64,000 nt of DNA from an uncultured Paraglaciecola sp. (GCA_947498355.1 CANMKA010000004.1:116864-180863); one strand, 5' to 3'; positions 29,927-41,076 are shown, counted from the first letter of the stretch. A program made the numbers and translations. The notes: generated from the letters alone by a model not told the origin.

Positions 29927-29957
29927 TCATCTGATCTGAAAAGTTTAGGAGTTTCCC

Positions 29958-30404
29958 TTGGCGAACAGCTTACAGCGTTTAGAAATAGAAGATATCATGG
30001 CCCTTTTGCCGCATAGGTATCCGTTTTTATTGATCGACAGAGTAGTAGATTACACTTTGAACGAGTCTTTAGAAGCATACAAAAATATCACATTTAATGA
30101 ACCTTGCTTTACTGGACATTTTCCCGGTAAACCGATTTTCCCCGGTGTATTGATTTTAGAAGCATTGGCGCAAGCTGCTGGAGTACTAGGGTTTAAAACT
30201 GCAGGTAGCTCAGACGATTTGTATCTGTATGCAGGTATCGATAAAGCTCGCTTTAAATTACCAGTAGTGCCAGGTGATAGAATGGATATGAAGGTCAAGT
30301 TAATTAAAGAACGTCGTGGGATTTGGAAATTTCATGGGGTTGCCAGTGTTGATGGCAAACAGGCCTGCGAAGCAGAATTTATGTGTGCCATGAGGAAAAT
30401 GTAA
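29958..30404 (+). CDS. fabZ: 3-hydroxyacyl-ACP dehydratase FabZ
   Basis: A 148-residue hot-dog-fold dehydratase. It carries [14 protein letters not shown], the catalytic-His segment [20 protein letters not shown], and [15 protein letters not shown]. It works in fatty-acid elongation and competes with LpxA for hydroxymyristoyl-ACP. The start is TTG with AGGAG 6 nt upstream. The lpxD-fabZ-lpxA-lpxB order is the conserved one. Confidence 0.98.
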   Translation: MANSLQRLEIEDIMALLPHRYPFLLIDRVVDYTLNESLEAYKNITFNEPCFTGHFPGKPIFPGVLILEALAQAAGVLGFKTAGSSDDLYLYAGIDKARFKLPVVPGDRMDMKVKLIKERRGIWKFHGVASVDGKQACEAEFMCAMRKM

Positions 30405-30407
30405 GCC

Positions 30408-31175
30408 GTGATCCATTCTACAGCCGTTATTCATCCGTCAGCTAAGATAGGCAATGACGTTGCAATTGGTCCCTACTGTGTCATAGATGCTGATGTAGCA
30501 ATCGGTGATGGAACGGTTCTTGAGTCGCATGTCGTGGTTAAAGGGACAACGACTATTGGTAAAAACAACCATTTTTACCAATTTAGCTCGGTTGGAGAAG
30601 ACTGCCAAGACAAAAAGTATGCTGGGGAAAAAACCCAATTAATTATTGGCGACAACAATATTATTCGCGAAGGTTGCACTTTGCATCGAGGTACGGCTCA
30701 AGATCAAGGTGTTACCCGTATTGGCTCCAATAACTTATTTATGACCTACGTGCATGTTGCCCACGACTGTGTAATAGGTGACAACAGCATATTGGCAAGC
30801 CATGCGACCTTAGCCGGTCACGTGCAAGTTGGCAGTTGGGTAATTATGGGCGGGTTAACCGCTGCTCATCAATTTTGTCATATAGGCGATCACAGCTTTA
30901 TCGCTGGTGGTACTATGGTGCTTAGAGATGTCCCGCCGTACGTCATGTTAAGTGAAGAAAGTTCACCGAAAGGGATTAACTCTGAGGGCTTGAGACGTAG
31001 AGGCTTTAGTTCAGAGTCGATACTGCAAATTAAGCGTGGCTATAAAGTGCTTTACAGAAACGGTAATCGGGCAGATGAAGCCGTCAAAATACTTAACGAG
31101 ATGGCTCAAGATACCCCTGAAGTTAAAGTTATGGCTGACTTTGTTAGCAACTCTTCGCGAGGCATTGTACGCTAA
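30408..31175 (+). CDS. lpxA: UDP-N-acetylglucosamine acyltransferase
   Basis: A 255-residue hexapeptide-repeat protein that catalyses the first step of lipid A synthesis. The catalytic His lies in YVHVAHDCVIGDN, and IKRGYKVLYRNG belongs to the C-terminal helical domain. The start is GTG (30408), 3 bp after the fabZ stop. It is co-transcribed with fabZ and lpxB. Confidence 0.98.
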   Translation: MIHSTAVIHPSAKIGNDVAIGPYCVIDADVAIGDGTVLESHVVVKGTTTIGKNNHFYQFSSVGEDCQDKKYAGEKTQLIIGDNNIIREGCTLHRGTAQDQGVTRIGSNNLFMTYVHVAHDCVIGDNSILASHATLAGHVQVGSWVIMGGLTAAHQFCHIGDHSFIAGGTMVLRDVPPYVMLSEESSPKGINSEGLRRRGFSSESILQIKRGYKVLYRNGNRADEAVKILNEMAQDTPEVKVMADFVSNSSRGIVR

Positions 31176-31178
31176 ATT

Positions 31179-32336
31179 ATGAGCGACAAATCCATTAGAG
31201 TCGGCATAGTTGCCGGCGAAGCGTCGGGAGATATTTTAGCCGCGGGGTTAATTAAACAATTAAAAAAAATCTATCCCCATGCCACGTTCGAGGGCATAGC
31301 TGGGCCTAAAATGCAGAATCAGGGCTGCCACTCCTTATTTGATATGGAAGAGCTGTCTGTCATGGGGCTAGTAGAGGTCCTCTCGCGCATTCGTCGTTTA
31401 TTGTTTGTACGTAAAACTCTGACCCAGCACTTTATCGCAAATCCTCCTGATATTTTCATCGGTGTAGATGCGCCCGATTTTAATCTTAACCTCGAAACCA
31501 AGCTCAAACAGAAAGGTATTAAAACTGTACACTACGTCAGTCCTACTGTTTGGGCATGGCGCGAAAAGCGGATTTTTAAAATTGCTAAAGCAACCAATCT
31601 AGTATTGAGCATTTTTCCATTTGAAAAGCAGGTCTACGACAAACACGGTATTCCTTGCGAGTTTGTCGGGCATACTATGGCCGACGAGATTGATTTGATT
31701 CCCAACACCGATGAAGCCAGAAAGGCCTTGCAGTTACAAAAGCAAGATACCGTCTTGGGTTTGTTACCCGGTAGCAGGAAAAGAGAAGTGGCGACCTTAC
31801 TCGATGTATTTATCGATTCAGCGTTAAAACTTAAACACGATATTCCCGGTTTAAAAGTGTTGATACCTGTGGTCAACAGACAACGCAAACAGCAAGTCGA
31901 CGATTATTTACAGACTCGTCTACCTGATTTAGACATACGGGTTGTGATAGGGCATGCAAGGCAAGTGATGATTGCCTCCGATGCCTTACTACTCGCATCA
32001 GGGACAGCTACTCTCGAAGCCATGTTATGTAAGAAAAATATGGTCACAGCGTACAAGCTTAGTGCTATGACCTACCAAATAATGCGTTGGATGTACAAAG
32101 CGAAATATTTTGCTTTACCTAACGTATTAGCAGACCAAAAAGTCGTTCCTGAATTACTACAAGATGAAGTGAATCCAGAGACTATCCATCAATTGTTGTT
32201 ACCTATGTTACAAGATAAAAATAGTCAGCATCAGCAAGCCTTGGTGAGTCAATTTACCACGTTACACCACTCGTTACGTCAAAATGCTGATGTACAAGCT
32301 GCGTTCGCCGTCGCTAGTTTGCTTGGCGAATCATGA
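31179..32336 (+). CDS. lpxB: Lipid-A-disaccharide synthase
   Basis: A 385-residue GT-B glycosyltransferase that joins UDP-diacylglucosamine and lipid X. It has the family segments [35 protein letters not shown] and [10 protein letters not shown]. It starts 3 bp after lpxA and its TGA overlaps the rnhB ATG, so translation is coupled. Confidence 0.98.
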   Translation: MSDKSIRVGIVAGEASGDILAAGLIKQLKKIYPHATFEGIAGPKMQNQGCHSLFDMEELSVMGLVEVLSRIRRLLFVRKTLTQHFIANPPDIFIGVDAPDFNLNLETKLKQKGIKTVHYVSPTVWAWREKRIFKIAKATNLVLSIFPFEKQVYDKHGIPCEFVGHTMADEIDLIPNTDEARKALQLQKQDTVLGLLPGSRKREVATLLDVFIDSALKLKHDIPGLKVLIPVVNRQRKQQVDDYLQTRLPDLDIRVVIGHARQVMIASDALLLASGTATLEAMLCKKNMVTAYKLSAMTYQIMRWMYKAKYFALPNVLADQKVVPELLQDEVNPETIHQLLLPMLQDKNSQHQQALVSQFTTLHHSLRQNADVQAAFAVASLLGES

Positions 32337-32926
32337 CTAGTTCGCTGATTGCAGGTGTTGATGAAGTGGGCCGTGGGCCGCTGGTTGGAGACGTAGTGAC
32401 TGCAGCTGTGATACTTGATCCTAATAGCCCTATTTTGGGCTTAGATGATTCGAAAAAGCTTTCTGAAAAGAAACGTGTAGCTTTGTCTCAAGAGATTAAA
32501 CGTTCTGCATTAGCTTGGTCGATTGGGCGTGCTAGCCCACTAGAAATCGATCAACTTAATATTTTACACGCCACTATGCTCGCAATGACTCGAGCCGTTC
32601 AAGGTTTAGCGATACAGCCCAACCATGTATTGGTTGATGGAAATCGTTGCCCTAATTGGCAGTACTCTAGCGAAGCTATAATTAAAGGTGATGGTAGTGT
32701 TGCAGCTATTTCTGCTGCGTCTATCTTGGCTAAGGTGGAACGAGATCAAGATATGTTGGATCTTGATGCGCAATATCCTGCCTACGGGTTTGCTAAACAC
32801 AAGGGTTATCCAACTAAAGTTCATATGCAAAAGCTCGCTGAACTGGGTCCCTTGGCAAACTATCGAATGAGTTTTAAGCCTGTCAAAGCTGCCTTAGGCG
32901 CTAGACAGGGTCAGTTAGCAGAGTAA
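32333..32926 (+). CDS. rnhB: Ribonuclease HII
   Basis: A 197-residue RNase HII that removes ribonucleotides from DNA and RNA-DNA hybrids. The active site carboxylates are in [16 protein letters not shown] and [10 protein letters not shown]; the GRG motif is present. [14 protein letters not shown] and [11 protein letters not shown] are also characteristic. It overlaps lpxB by 4 bp and sits 2 bp before dnaE. Confidence 0.97.
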   Translation: MTSSLIAGVDEVGRGPLVGDVVTAAVILDPNSPILGLDDSKKLSEKKRVALSQEIKRSALAWSIGRASPLEIDQLNILHATMLAMTRAVQGLAIQPNHVLVDGNRCPNWQYSSEAIIKGDGSVAAISAASILAKVERDQDMLDLDAQYPAYGFAKHKGYPTKVHMQKLAELGPLANYRMSFKPVKAALGARQGQLAE

Positions 32927-32928
32927 TC

Positions 32929-35900
32929 ATGACAGATTCAACCTCTACACTTTCCCAGTTTGTGCATTTGCGGGTGCACAGCGATTTTTCCATGTTAGAT
33001 GGTTTAAATAAAGTTAAGCCTATTCTAAATAAAGTTGCTGAACTGAACATGCCTGCCGTTGCAATTACCGATCAGATGAATATGTGCGGCTTAGTTAAAT
33101 TCTACAGTGGCGCGCACGCGAAAGGCATTAAGCCGATCATAGGCACAGACTTTTTTGTGCAAAACCCCGAGGCCGACGAAGGAATTTTTCGGCTAACATT
33201 ACTGGCGATGGATGATCAGGGGTATAAAAATATTACCTTATTGATCTCAAAGGCCTATCTGCGCGGCAATATTCAGGACAAAGCCGTGATCGATCGCGAT
33301 TGGTTGGTGGAGCATCAAGCGGGTATTCTGATTTTGTCTGGGGGACTGCATGGTGATTTGGGCCAAGCTCTCACCAAGGGAAATTACCCTCTAGTTCAAC
33401 AAGTTAGTCAGTTTTATCAAACTCATTTTGCTGATCGTTATTATATAGAGCTGTTGCGTACCGGTAGAGCCGGCGAAGAAGATTATTTGCATCGTGCTGT
33501 CGATTGGGCAAGTCAACAAGACTTACCCGTCGTGGCAACGAATGAAGTGTGTTTTGTTGACCAAATAGGCTTTGAAGCCCACGAAATACGTGTGGCTATT
33601 CATGACGGTTATACTCTAGCCGATCCAAGGCGTCCTAAGCGCTACAGTGAACAGCAATATTTACGGTCTAGTGATGAGATGATCGAGTTGTTTTCTGACA
33701 TACCAGAAGCGATTCAAAACACAGTAGAAATTGCTAAACGCTGTAACGTCAGTGTTCAGTTAGGCACCTACTTTTTGCCTGACTTTCCTACCCAAGGGAT
33801 GGATATTAAAGACTTTTTGGTTAAGGTCTCAGAAGAGGGCTTAGAGCGGCGATTAGCCTTTTTATTTCCTGATGAGCAAGTCCGGCTGGAAAAGCGTCCA
33901 GAGTACGATGACAGGTTGCGCATTGAACTCGAAGTAATTAACCAGATGGGGTTTCCTGGTTACTTCCTGATAGTAATGGAATTTATTCAGTGGAGTAAAG
34001 ATAACAATATCCCCGTAGGACCGGGCCGTGGGTCGGGTGCTGGCTCCCTAGTGGCCTATGCGTTAGATATTACTGACCTTGACCCCCTAGAATACGACTT
34101 ACTATTCGAACGCTTTTTGAACCCAGAGCGGGTATCTATGCCAGATTTTGATGTCGATTTCTGTATGGATAGGCGCGATGAAGTGATTGATCACGTGGCC
34201 GAGATGTATGGCCGCGATGCAGTATCGCAAATTATTACCTTTGGCACCATGGCGGCAAAAGCCGTAGTGCGAGATGTAGGACGAGTGTTGGGTCACCCTT
34301 ACGGTTTTGTCGATCGTATTTCTAAATTGATCCCGCCGACTCCGGGCATGACACTCGAAAAAGCGTTTGTCGAAGAGCCTCGTCTGCCCGAGCTTTACGA
34401 ACAAGATGAAGAAGTTAAAGACTTGATCGATATGGCGCGTATCCTAGAAGGCGTCACACGTAATGCCGGTAAGCATGCAGGGGGAGTAGTTATCGCTCCC
34501 ACTCAAATCACCGACTTTTCTCCCCTGTATTGTGATGATGAAGGTAACAACCCCGTTACTCAGTTTGATAAAAATGACGTAGAAACGGCTGGCTTAGTTA
34601 AGTTTGATTTCTTGGGGCTACGTACCTTAACCATTATTCAATGGGCATTGGATATGGTCAGAGAGGGTAAAGGCAAAGATATCAATATCGCCTCAATTTC
34701 GTTGACTGATCCTAAGTGTTTTAAACTGCTACAAAACTCTGAGACGACTGCGGTCTTCCAGCTCGAATCCCGAGGCATGAAAGAGCTAATTAGCCGTCTT
34801 AAACCCGATAGTTTCGAAGATATCATAGCTTTGGTAGCGTTATTCCGTCCAGGGCCATTGCAATCTGGAATGGTTGATAACTTTATTGATCGTAAGCACG
34901 GCAGAGAAGAGATTTCTTATCCGGATGCAGAGTATCAGCATGAGTGCCTAAAAGAGATCCTTGAGCCAACCTACGGCATTATTCTGTACCAAGAGCAAGT
35001 TATGCAAATTGCTCAAGTCATGTCTGGTTATAGTTTGGGCGGTGCTGACTTGCTGCGTCGAGCTATGGGTAAGAAAAAGCCTGAAGAGATGGAAAAGCAG
35101 CGAGGGGCATTTGAATCAGGCGCCAAAGACAACGGTATTGATCCTAATTTGGCGATGAAAATCTTCGATCTAGTAGAAAAATTTGCTGGATACGGTTTTA
35201 ACAAATCTCACTCTGCTGCCTATGCTTTGGTTTCGTATCAAACCTTATGGTTAAAAACCCATTATCCAGCTGAATTTATGGCCGCCGTAATGTCGGCTGA
35301 TATGGATAACACAGATAAAATCGTGACTTTAGTTGATGAATGCAGCCGCATGAATATCAAAATTTTGCCTCCTGATGTTAACGTAGGTAGCCATAAGTTC
35401 ACCGTAGATGACCAAGAGCGCATAGTATACGGTATTGGCGCGATCAAAGGGGTGGGTGAAGGCCCAATCGAAGCCATTATCGAGGCGCGAGAGAGCAAGG
35501 GTAGTTTCACTGATTTATTTGATTTTTGTGCAAAAGTTGACGTAAAACGGATCAACAAACGGGTGCTTGAAAAACTGGTTTTGGGCGGTGCATTAGATAA
35601 TTTAGGACCCCATAGAGCGTCGCTTATGGCGTCATTGCCTGATGCGCTTGCAGCGGCAGATCAACATGCAAAGGCCGAGCGTTCGGGGCAATCAGATATG
35701 TTCGGTCTACTTAGTACCGAACATGATGAGGTGAAGCAAGTGTTTGCTGATGTGAAGCCTTGGCCAGAAAAAGTGTGGCTAGAAGGCGAGAAAAACACGT
35801 TAGGCTTGTATTTAACAGGTCACCCCATTAACCAGTATTTAGCAGAGATAAAGCACTATACTCAGTGTAGGTTAGTGGATTTAAAGCCGACCAACCGTGA

Positions 35901-36411
35901 CCAAATTGCACAAGCCATTGGCTTGGTTATTTCTGTTAGGGTGATGGTTAACAAGCGGGGTAAACGCTGGGCGCTAGTGACCTTAGATGATAAGAGTGCA
36001 CGGATTGACGTACGGTTTTTCCCGGATATGTTTGAACAGTACGAAGAGCTTTTACAAGCAGACAAAATTCTATCAATTAGCGGTCAAGTCAGCCTAGATG
36101 ATTTTTCGGGTGGCAACACTATGTCGGCTCGCGAAGCCATGGACATTATTCAAGTTCGTGAAAAAAATACTAAGTGTTTACAAATACGTATTGAATCAAG
36201 CTGGTGTAATCCGTCGACAATCGATAAACTACAGGCAATTTTACAGCCGTATCAAGGTGGCAGTTGCCCCATTCAGGTTGAATACGTTCATCCCGATGCC
36301 AATGCTAGTCTCACCTTAGGTGCTCAGTGGTACGTTACCCCAGAAGACGATTTGCTATACGAACTCCAGCAATTGTTGGGTAAACCACAAATTAATTTAA
36401 TGTTTCACTAG
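32929..36411 (+). CDS. dnaE: DNA polymerase III alpha subunit
   Basis: A 1160-residue catalytic subunit of the replicative polymerase, of normal length. It has an N-terminal PHP domain ([17 protein letters not shown]), the polymerase domain with the catalytic [15 protein letters not shown] at about residue 404 and [15 protein letters not shown], a helix-hairpin-helix region, and a C-terminal OB fold (about 970-1060). It is in the conserved slot between rnhB and accA. Confidence 0.99.
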   Translation: MTDSTSTLSQFVHLRVHSDFSMLDGLNKVKPILNKVAELNMPAVAITDQMNMCGLVKFYSGAHAKGIKPIIGTDFFVQNPEADEGIFRLTLLAMDDQGYKNITLLISKAYLRGNIQDKAVIDRDWLVEHQAGILILSGGLHGDLGQALTKGNYPLVQQVSQFYQTHFADRYYIELLRTGRAGEEDYLHRAVDWASQQDLPVVATNEVCFVDQIGFEAHEIRVAIHDGYTLADPRRPKRYSEQQYLRSSDEMIELFSDIPEAIQNTVEIAKRCNVSVQLGTYFLPDFPTQGMDIKDFLVKVSEEGLERRLAFLFPDEQVRLEKRPEYDDRLRIELEVINQMGFPGYFLIVMEFIQWSKDNNIPVGPGRGSGAGSLVAYALDITDLDPLEYDLLFERFLNPERVSMPDFDVDFCMDRRDEVIDHVAEMYGRDAVSQIITFGTMAAKAVVRDVGRVLGHPYGFVDRISKLIPPTPGMTLEKAFVEEPRLPELYEQDEEVKDLIDMARILEGVTRNAGKHAGGVVIAPTQITDFSPLYCDDEGNNPVTQFDKNDVETAGLVKFDFLGLRTLTIIQWALDMVREGKGKDINIASISLTDPKCFKLLQNSETTAVFQLESRGMKELISRLKPDSFEDIIALVALFRPGPLQSGMVDNFIDRKHGREEISYPDAEYQHECLKEILEPTYGIILYQEQVMQIAQVMSGYSLGGADLLRRAMGKKKPEEMEKQRGAFESGAKDNGIDPNLAMKIFDLVEKFAGYGFNKSHSAAYALVSYQTLWLKTHYPAEFMAAVMSADMDNTDKIVTLVDECSRMNIKILPPDVNVGSHKFTVDDQERIVYGIGAIKGVGEGPIEAIIEARESKGSFTDLFDFCAKVDVKRINKRVLEKLVLGGALDNLGPHRASLMASLPDALAAADQHAKAERSGQSDMFGLLSTEHDEVKQVFADVKPWPEKVWLEGEKNTLGLYLTGHPINQYLAEIKHYTQCRLVDLKPTNRDQIAQAIGLVISVRVMVNKRGKRWALVTLDDKSARIDVRFFPDMFEQYEELLQADKILSISGQVSLDDFSGGNTMSAREAMDIIQVREKNTKCLQIRIESSWCNPSTIDKLQAILQPYQGGSCPIQVEYVHPDANASLTLGAQWYVTPEDDLLYELQQLLGKPQINLMFH

Positions 36412-36462
36412 CGCAGACTAATGGCGAGATTGAAACCAGTAACAGATATTATTAGGTGTTAA

Positions 36463-37419
36463 ATGAGCGTAAATTTTTTAGAATTCGAAAAGCCCATCGC
36501 AGAACTTGAAGCGAAGATTGAAGAGCTAAGACTCGTCAATCAAGGGGGAGAATTTGATGTCAGTATCGAAGAAGAAATCACTAAACTTCGTGAGAAAAGT
36601 GCTGAACTTAGCCGTAAGATTTTCGCTGATTTAGGGGCTTGGCAGGTTTCACAATTGGCACGTCATCCAATGCGTCCTTACACTTACGATTATATAGAAC
36701 GTATGTGTACAGAATTTGATGAGCTAGCCGGTGACCGAGCGTTTGCCGACGACAAAGCAATAGTCGGTGGCTTAGCAAAAATTGATGAGCAACCTGTTGT
36801 GATTATCGGTCATCAGAAAGGTCGTGATACCAAAGAAAAAATCAAACGTAATTTCGGAATGCCCAAACCAGAAGGTTACCGTAAAGCTCTGCGTCTTATG
36901 GAAATGGCCGAGCGTTTTAATTTACCGATTATTACTTTTATCGACACACCGGGCGCTTACCCTGGGGTAGGTGCTGAAGAGCGTGGTCAAAGTGAAGCCA
37001 TTGCGCGTAACTTAAAAGTGATGGCTGGTTTAAAAGTGCCCATTATCTGTACGGTAATTGGTGAAGGCGGTTCAGGTGGAGCCCTCGCAATTGGCGTGGG
37101 AGACCGTGTTAATATGTTGCAATACAGTACCTACTCGGTTATTTCTCCAGAGGGCTGTGCTTCCATTCTATGGAAGAGCGCAGAAAAAGCCCCTCTTGCA
37201 GCTGAAGCTATGGGGGTAAGCGCGCCTCAGATTAAAGAGCTTGGATTAATCAATACTATTGTTGATGAACCTTTAGGTGGTGCCCACAGAGATCACGACA
37301 GCATGGCAGCCAATCTCAAAGCGACCATAAAGCAGCAATTATCTCAATTGGCTGAGTTATCTACAGACGAGTTACTAGAGCAAAGATACGAACGACTTAT
37401 GTCATTTGGATACTGCTAA
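36463..37419 (+). CDS. accA: Acetyl-CoA carboxylase carboxyltransferase subunit alpha
   Basis: A 318-residue subunit that, with AccD, transfers the carboxyl group from biotin to acetyl-CoA to start fatty-acid synthesis. It has the N-terminal coiled-coil ([16 protein letters not shown]), [31 protein letters not shown] and [15 protein letters not shown]. It ends the long operon and is followed by a terminator. Confidence 0.99.
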   Translation: MSVNFLEFEKPIAELEAKIEELRLVNQGGEFDVSIEEEITKLREKSAELSRKIFADLGAWQVSQLARHPMRPYTYDYIERMCTEFDELAGDRAFADDKAIVGGLAKIDEQPVVIIGHQKGRDTKEKIKRNFGMPKPEGYRKALRLMEMAERFNLPIITFIDTPGAYPGVGAEERGQSEAIARNLKVMAGLKVPIICTVIGEGGSGGALAIGVGDRVNMLQYSTYSVISPEGCASILWKSAEKAPLAAEAMGVSAPQIKELGLINTIVDEPLGGAHRDHDSMAANLKATIKQQLSQLAELSTDELLEQRYERLMSFGYC

Positions 37420-37458
37420 AATTCGTTAGGGTTAGTTCCCTAAAAATGATGTGATTGA

Positions 37459-37491
37459 ACTACTGGTTTTATACTCGCCAGTAGTTTTTTT
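37459..37491 (+). terminator. Rho-independent terminator after accA
   Basis: An 8-bp stem ACTACTGG (37459-37466) with CCAGTAGT (37478-37485), an 11-nt loop and a run of seven T residues. It ends the lpx-dnaE-accA unit and separates it from tilS. Confidence 0.88.
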
Positions 37492-37529
37492 GTTTCTAGC
37501 AGATGAAAATGTATTTTTAGGAATGTATT

Positions 37530-38873
37530 TTGATAATCGATAAGCTCAATGCCTACCTGTTGGAGGCAAACTTACCTACAAGTGCTCATCTTACTGTTGC
37601 TTACAGCGGTGGGATGGATTCTCTCGTGTTACTGCATGGCTTATCTGCGCTTAGAGGGGCTTTTGGGTTTAGTTTATCGGCGATACATATTCATCACGGC
37701 TTAAGTGCTAATGCTGATCTATGGATGGCCCAGTGTCAGGCTGTTTGTAATGGTCTGGATGTGCCTTTTAAGGGAGCAAGAGTCGTGCTTCGCCAAGCGT
37801 CAAGAACCAGCTTAGAAGCGCAAGCAAGAGAAGCGAGATACCAAAAGTTAGCGGAACTAGCCGAGCCGAGCACATGGCTTATGTTAGGCCAACATCAAGA
37901 TGACCAGTTTGAAACCTTTTTATTGCAGCTTAAGCGCGGAGCGGGCCCCAAAGGCCTAGCCAGTATGAATCAAAGTTGGCATGACGCTAAATCAAATAAG
38001 CAACTGAGTTTCCATCGGCCTTTGCTAGATATATCCCAACAGCAAATCATAGAATACGCCCAGCAGCATAACCTGCAATGGTGTGAGGATGAATCTAACC
38101 AAGATACTCAGTATGAGCGTAACTTTTTACGACATGATGTCATCCCAGTTTTAAAAAAGCGTTGGCCCGAAATAGCGGGAGCGGTTTCGAGAAGCGCACA
38201 ATTGTGTGCTCAGCAACAAGCCTTACTCGATCAAGTGTGTGCCGAAAAACTGCTTGCCATCGAAAGCACTGATCACAGTTTGCAATGTGCTGGATTACTC
38301 GCACTCTCTCAAGCATGGCTATGCCAAGTTGTACGTTATTGGCTTGCTGCTAGAGCTGTGCCTATGCCATCCCAAGCCGTGATCACTAAGCTTAAAAGTG
38401 AAGTGCTGGGCGCAGCAGAAGACGCGGATCCTATTTTGCAGTGGCAGGGCTGGCAGTTTAGGCGCTTTGCTAACCGCTTGTACGTGATACCCGTCAGCCA
38501 AGAGCTGGCGCCTCAAGTGATAACTATGGATACAAACAAACGCTTAACCTTGCCCAATGACATGGGAGTATTGGGTTTAGTAAAAACTGAGGTTTACTCA
38601 GGGTTAAAGGTCGAAAAAGTTTTGCCTGTTCAGATTAAGTTTGGCGGATTTAGCCAGCGCTTTACTCCTCAAGGGCAACCCCATAGTAAACCTTTAAAAC
38701 AGTGGTTCAAACAATGGCATATTCCACCTTGGCAGCGAACTAGGGTGGTGCAGGTGATGCAAGGCGAGCATATTATTGGGCTTTGGTTAAATGGCCAATG
38801 GTTGGCTTCTTCGCAAGCTTCTAGCCTGGGTAATGATTGTCTGACAATAGATTGGCTCGCTTCTATCGCATAA
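37530..38873 (+). CDS. tilS: tRNA(Ile)-lysidine synthase
   Basis: A 447-residue enzyme that converts C34 of the tRNA-Ile CAU anticodon to lysidine. The PP-loop AYSGGMDSLVLLHGL is at about residue 24, followed by HHGLSANADLW and GQHQDDQFETFLLQLKRG. The C-terminal substrate-binding region ends with PWQRTRVVQVMQGEHIIGLW. The start is TTG at 37530 with AGGA 7 nt upstream; the ATG at 37524 is out of frame. It is convergent with the haemoglobin gene. Confidence 0.95.
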   Translation: MIIDKLNAYLLEANLPTSAHLTVAYSGGMDSLVLLHGLSALRGAFGFSLSAIHIHHGLSANADLWMAQCQAVCNGLDVPFKGARVVLRQASRTSLEAQAREARYQKLAELAEPSTWLMLGQHQDDQFETFLLQLKRGAGPKGLASMNQSWHDAKSNKQLSFHRPLLDISQQQIIEYAQQHNLQWCEDESNQDTQYERNFLRHDVIPVLKKRWPEIAGAVSRSAQLCAQQQALLDQVCAEKLLAIESTDHSLQCAGLLALSQAWLCQVVRYWLAARAVPMPSQAVITKLKSEVLGAAEDADPILQWQGWQFRRFANRLYVIPVSQELAPQVITMDTNKRLTLPNDMGVLGLVKTEVYSGLKVEKVLPVQIKFGGFSQRFTPQGQPHSKPLKQWFKQWHIPPWQRTRVVQVMQGEHIIGLWLNGQWLASSQASSLGNDCLTIDWLASIA

Positions 38874-38900
38874 CCTCACTCGGTTGCAGTACTGAATTAG

Positions 38901-39314
38901 CTAACGGTAAATTATATCCTTGCGAGACGGCGCGATTTTGGCGAGAAACTTATTTTGGATTGAATGCGGAATGTTGGCTTTGTCCATGGCTTTAATAAAT
39001 AAGTCCACTGAGTGATTAAATTGGTTTTCAGTAATATTCATTCCTTCATGCACAGTTTGCATATCATCGCCCGTGTATTGACAAGGGCCGTCGGCTAGCA
39101 TACAGAGGTGTTCGGCCATCTTTTCTCTGAAACGATTAATGTTAGAGTCTTTAAATTGGCTAAACATATATTCATCAAACTGTATTTCGTGAATGAAATT
39201 TTCAACGATTTGCTCTATCGCTTTTTCACCACCAAGTTGCTGGTAAATCGAGGTTGAGTGGTTCGCACAGCCCCACAACATACCTAGGGTTAAAAGCATA
39301 ATTGGTGATTTCAT
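38901..39314 (-). CDS. Truncated haemoglobin (group 1) with lipoprotein signal
   Basis: A 137-residue protein. Residues 1-16 form a lipoprotein-type signal ending MLWGC, so the protein is probably attached to a membrane facing the periplasm. The rest is a 2/2 globin: LGGEKAIEQIVENF (helix A/B), ADGPCQYTGDDM, and VHEGMNITENQF with the proximal haem His at residue 89. The B10 Tyr common in NO-detoxifying group 1 globins is replaced by Ile41 in my by-eye alignment, followed by His42. It is the last gene of a three-gene exported module with a DUF3034 outer-membrane protein (4 bp upstream) and a cupredoxin. Confidence 0.85.
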   Translation of the reverse strand: MKSPIMLLTLGMLWGCANHSTSIYQQLGGEKAIEQIVENFIHEIQFDEYMFSQFKDSNINRFREKMAEHLCMLADGPCQYTGDDMQTVHEGMNITENQFNHSVDLFIKAMDKANIPHSIQNKFLAKIAPSRKDIIYR

Positions 39315-39318
39315 TTGC

Positions 39319-40173
39319 TTACCTCAGCTGACCACTTAAAGAAAAATATAGGCCTTGTTGGCCTTTAACCCCAGCAATTGCACCTAAATCGGCCCACGCT
39401 ATGGTAAAACTGATGTCTTTACTCGGAATATAGCTAATAAACAGGTCTTTCCAGTCGTCTTCGCCTAGGCCCAAATTGTCTGGTTTTTGGCGATATTCAG
39501 CGCCTATCACAAGATGGCGAGACAGTAACAGACCAGCAGAGGCTTCTAGCATGAGTTGGTAACTACCATTCTCTATGCCTCCAAATCCTAGTAAACCTAA
39601 CTCATTGGCTTTGGTTGCTCTTGCGGTCAGGTTCCATACAGCGTTATATCCGGCAATTGCACCCAGATGGACTTTGGTTGCGGCCAAGTAGATGTCTGTA
39701 CCTTTGTCACTATCGATTGCACCTACAGCTCGAGCAATTTCGCCATTGTCTATGTCTTTGAACTGAACGCCTAGGCTAAACTGTGGCCATTTTGAATAAA
39801 CGGCATCTCCATATAGTTTGTATTTAATGCCAACTATATGCTGCTTTATATCTACCCCTGCATCTTTCAGCTCAAACTCATGTTGGGCGATGCTGATTTC
39901 GATTTTGTCATAAAAAGACGCGCTTACCCCTAAAACGTCTAATTTATAATTGTCGAGATTGGCTTGACTGTATTGGGCATTCACCGATATCTGCTCTTGG
40001 CTATCGTATCCGGTTAAGGTTGCCCATGGTACTAATCCGCCGCCACCGCTGCCTTCTATTTGGCTTAAGCCAGCTGTACCAATGAGTTTCCCCGAGGCTG
40101 CGTGACAGAGACTCGATGTACCTAGCAAAAGCAAGGCAGTAGTTGTGAGTAAATATTCAGTTCTTTTACGCAT
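39319..40173 (-). CDS. DUF3034 family outer-membrane protein
   Basis: A 284-residue protein with a signal peptide (ending CHA). Alternating hydrophobic/polar strands throughout and a terminal barrel-like strand (GLYFSLSGQLR) suggest a beta-barrel. The N-terminal LIGTAGLSQIEGSGGGGLVP and WATLTGYDS are typical of the DUF3034 family, whose function is unknown. It lies between the cupredoxin gene (8 bp) and the truncated-haemoglobin lipoprotein gene (4 bp). The close spacing implies one transcript. Confidence 0.82.
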   Translation of the reverse strand: MRKRTEYLLTTTALLLLGTSSLCHAASGKLIGTAGLSQIEGSGGGGLVPWATLTGYDSQEQISVNAQYSQANLDNYKLDVLGVSASFYDKIEISIAQHEFELKDAGVDIKQHIVGIKYKLYGDAVYSKWPQFSLGVQFKDIDNGEIARAVGAIDSDKGTDIYLAATKVHLGAIAGYNAVWNLTARATKANELGLLGFGGIENGSYQLMLEASAGLLLSRHLVIGAEYRQKPDNLGLGEDDWKDLFISYIPSKDISFTIAWADLGAIAGVKGQQGLYFSLSGQLR

Positions 40174-40181
40174 AAATCCTC

Positions 40182-40859
40182 TTATTTTCCAAACCCTTTA
40201 CTTCCCGAAAAGCTGGAATTCGGTGTGGGTTTTGCCACAGCTAAAGGAAGTTCAATAGGTTGTAAAGCGCTGTCATCTAGCTCGAATGTTTGTCTTGATT
40301 GTCCTTGCTTTGATAATTCTTCATGCCAAATACTGATTTGGCTTATTGAGTCAGGCACTTCGGCTTTGCCTGTTGCGTCGACTAAAATCGCCTGCTCTTG
40401 GTCTTTTACGTAAATATAGCCCACCATACGATCGTGAATATTGCAGCCCACTACCACTAAGCCTGACTGTTCAAACATGACTGGCGGCACAGGTTGGTCT
40501 TTGTAAAGTTTAATTTCAAACATTTTGGGTGATGAAAAGCTAAATACGTGATGGCGAATGTTGTCACTATTTGGGAATGATACTTTTTGGCCTTTTTCAA
40601 TGATCAAGACTCTAGGCACAAAGCGCTTTTTAATTTGATCCATTATTGCGATGGGTTTGTCGGTATTAGCAGTATTGGAAGAAACAGTCCCATCTTTAAA
40701 GCTGATGACTGCATTTTGTATGGGCTGTTGGTTTTGATCAAGCAACTGAATGGTTTTGGCCTGTGCCTGATTAGTCATCAACAAGAGTAGTAAAATGAAT
40801 AGGCGGTTGGATAAAGTGGGTAAGAAAAAAGCACTAAGCGAAGAGGTGGCTTGAGTCAT
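40182..40859 (-). CDS. Exported cupredoxin-like protein (methylamine-utilisation-type)
   Basis: About 225 residues from the ATG at 40859 (TTG at 40880 is an alternative). A signal peptide ends NQAQA. A plastocyanin-like domain follows: EKGQKVSFPNSDNIRHHVFS and VVVGCNIHDRMVGYIYV. From this start the blue-copper ligand set would be His103 or His104, Cys139, His142 and Met145, the classic His-Cys-His-Met pattern. It is the first gene of the module with the DUF3034 barrel and the haemoglobin lipoprotein, and is divergent from a LysR regulator. An electron-transfer role is likely; the partner is unknown. Confidence 0.8.
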   Translation of the reverse strand: MTQATSSLSAFFLPTLSNRLFILLLLLMTNQAQAKTIQLLDQNQQPIQNAVISFKDGTVSSNTANTDKPIAIMDQIKKRFVPRVLIIEKGQKVSFPNSDNIRHHVFSFSSPKMFEIKLYKDQPVPPVMFEQSGLVVVGCNIHDRMVGYIYVKDQEQAILVDATGKAEVPDSISQISIWHEELSKQGQSRQTFELDDSALQPIELPLAVAKPTPNSSFSGSKGFGK

Positions 40860-41076
40860 AAGTGATGGGTGTCCAATCAACTAGAGTAAATTTATATTAC
40901 CTGAGAGTAGCAAAAACTTTCAATCATTGTCGAACATTTACCTAGATCCTAGAGCTGGCTTGGGCTACGAGAGTTATCACACTTGTATAAAACTTGTAAA
41001 ATTGGGTTGTAATCTGGTAATGGCTTTCTTACACTAAATATTAGTATCAATAAATATACCTATAAGTGGTGCTGAA

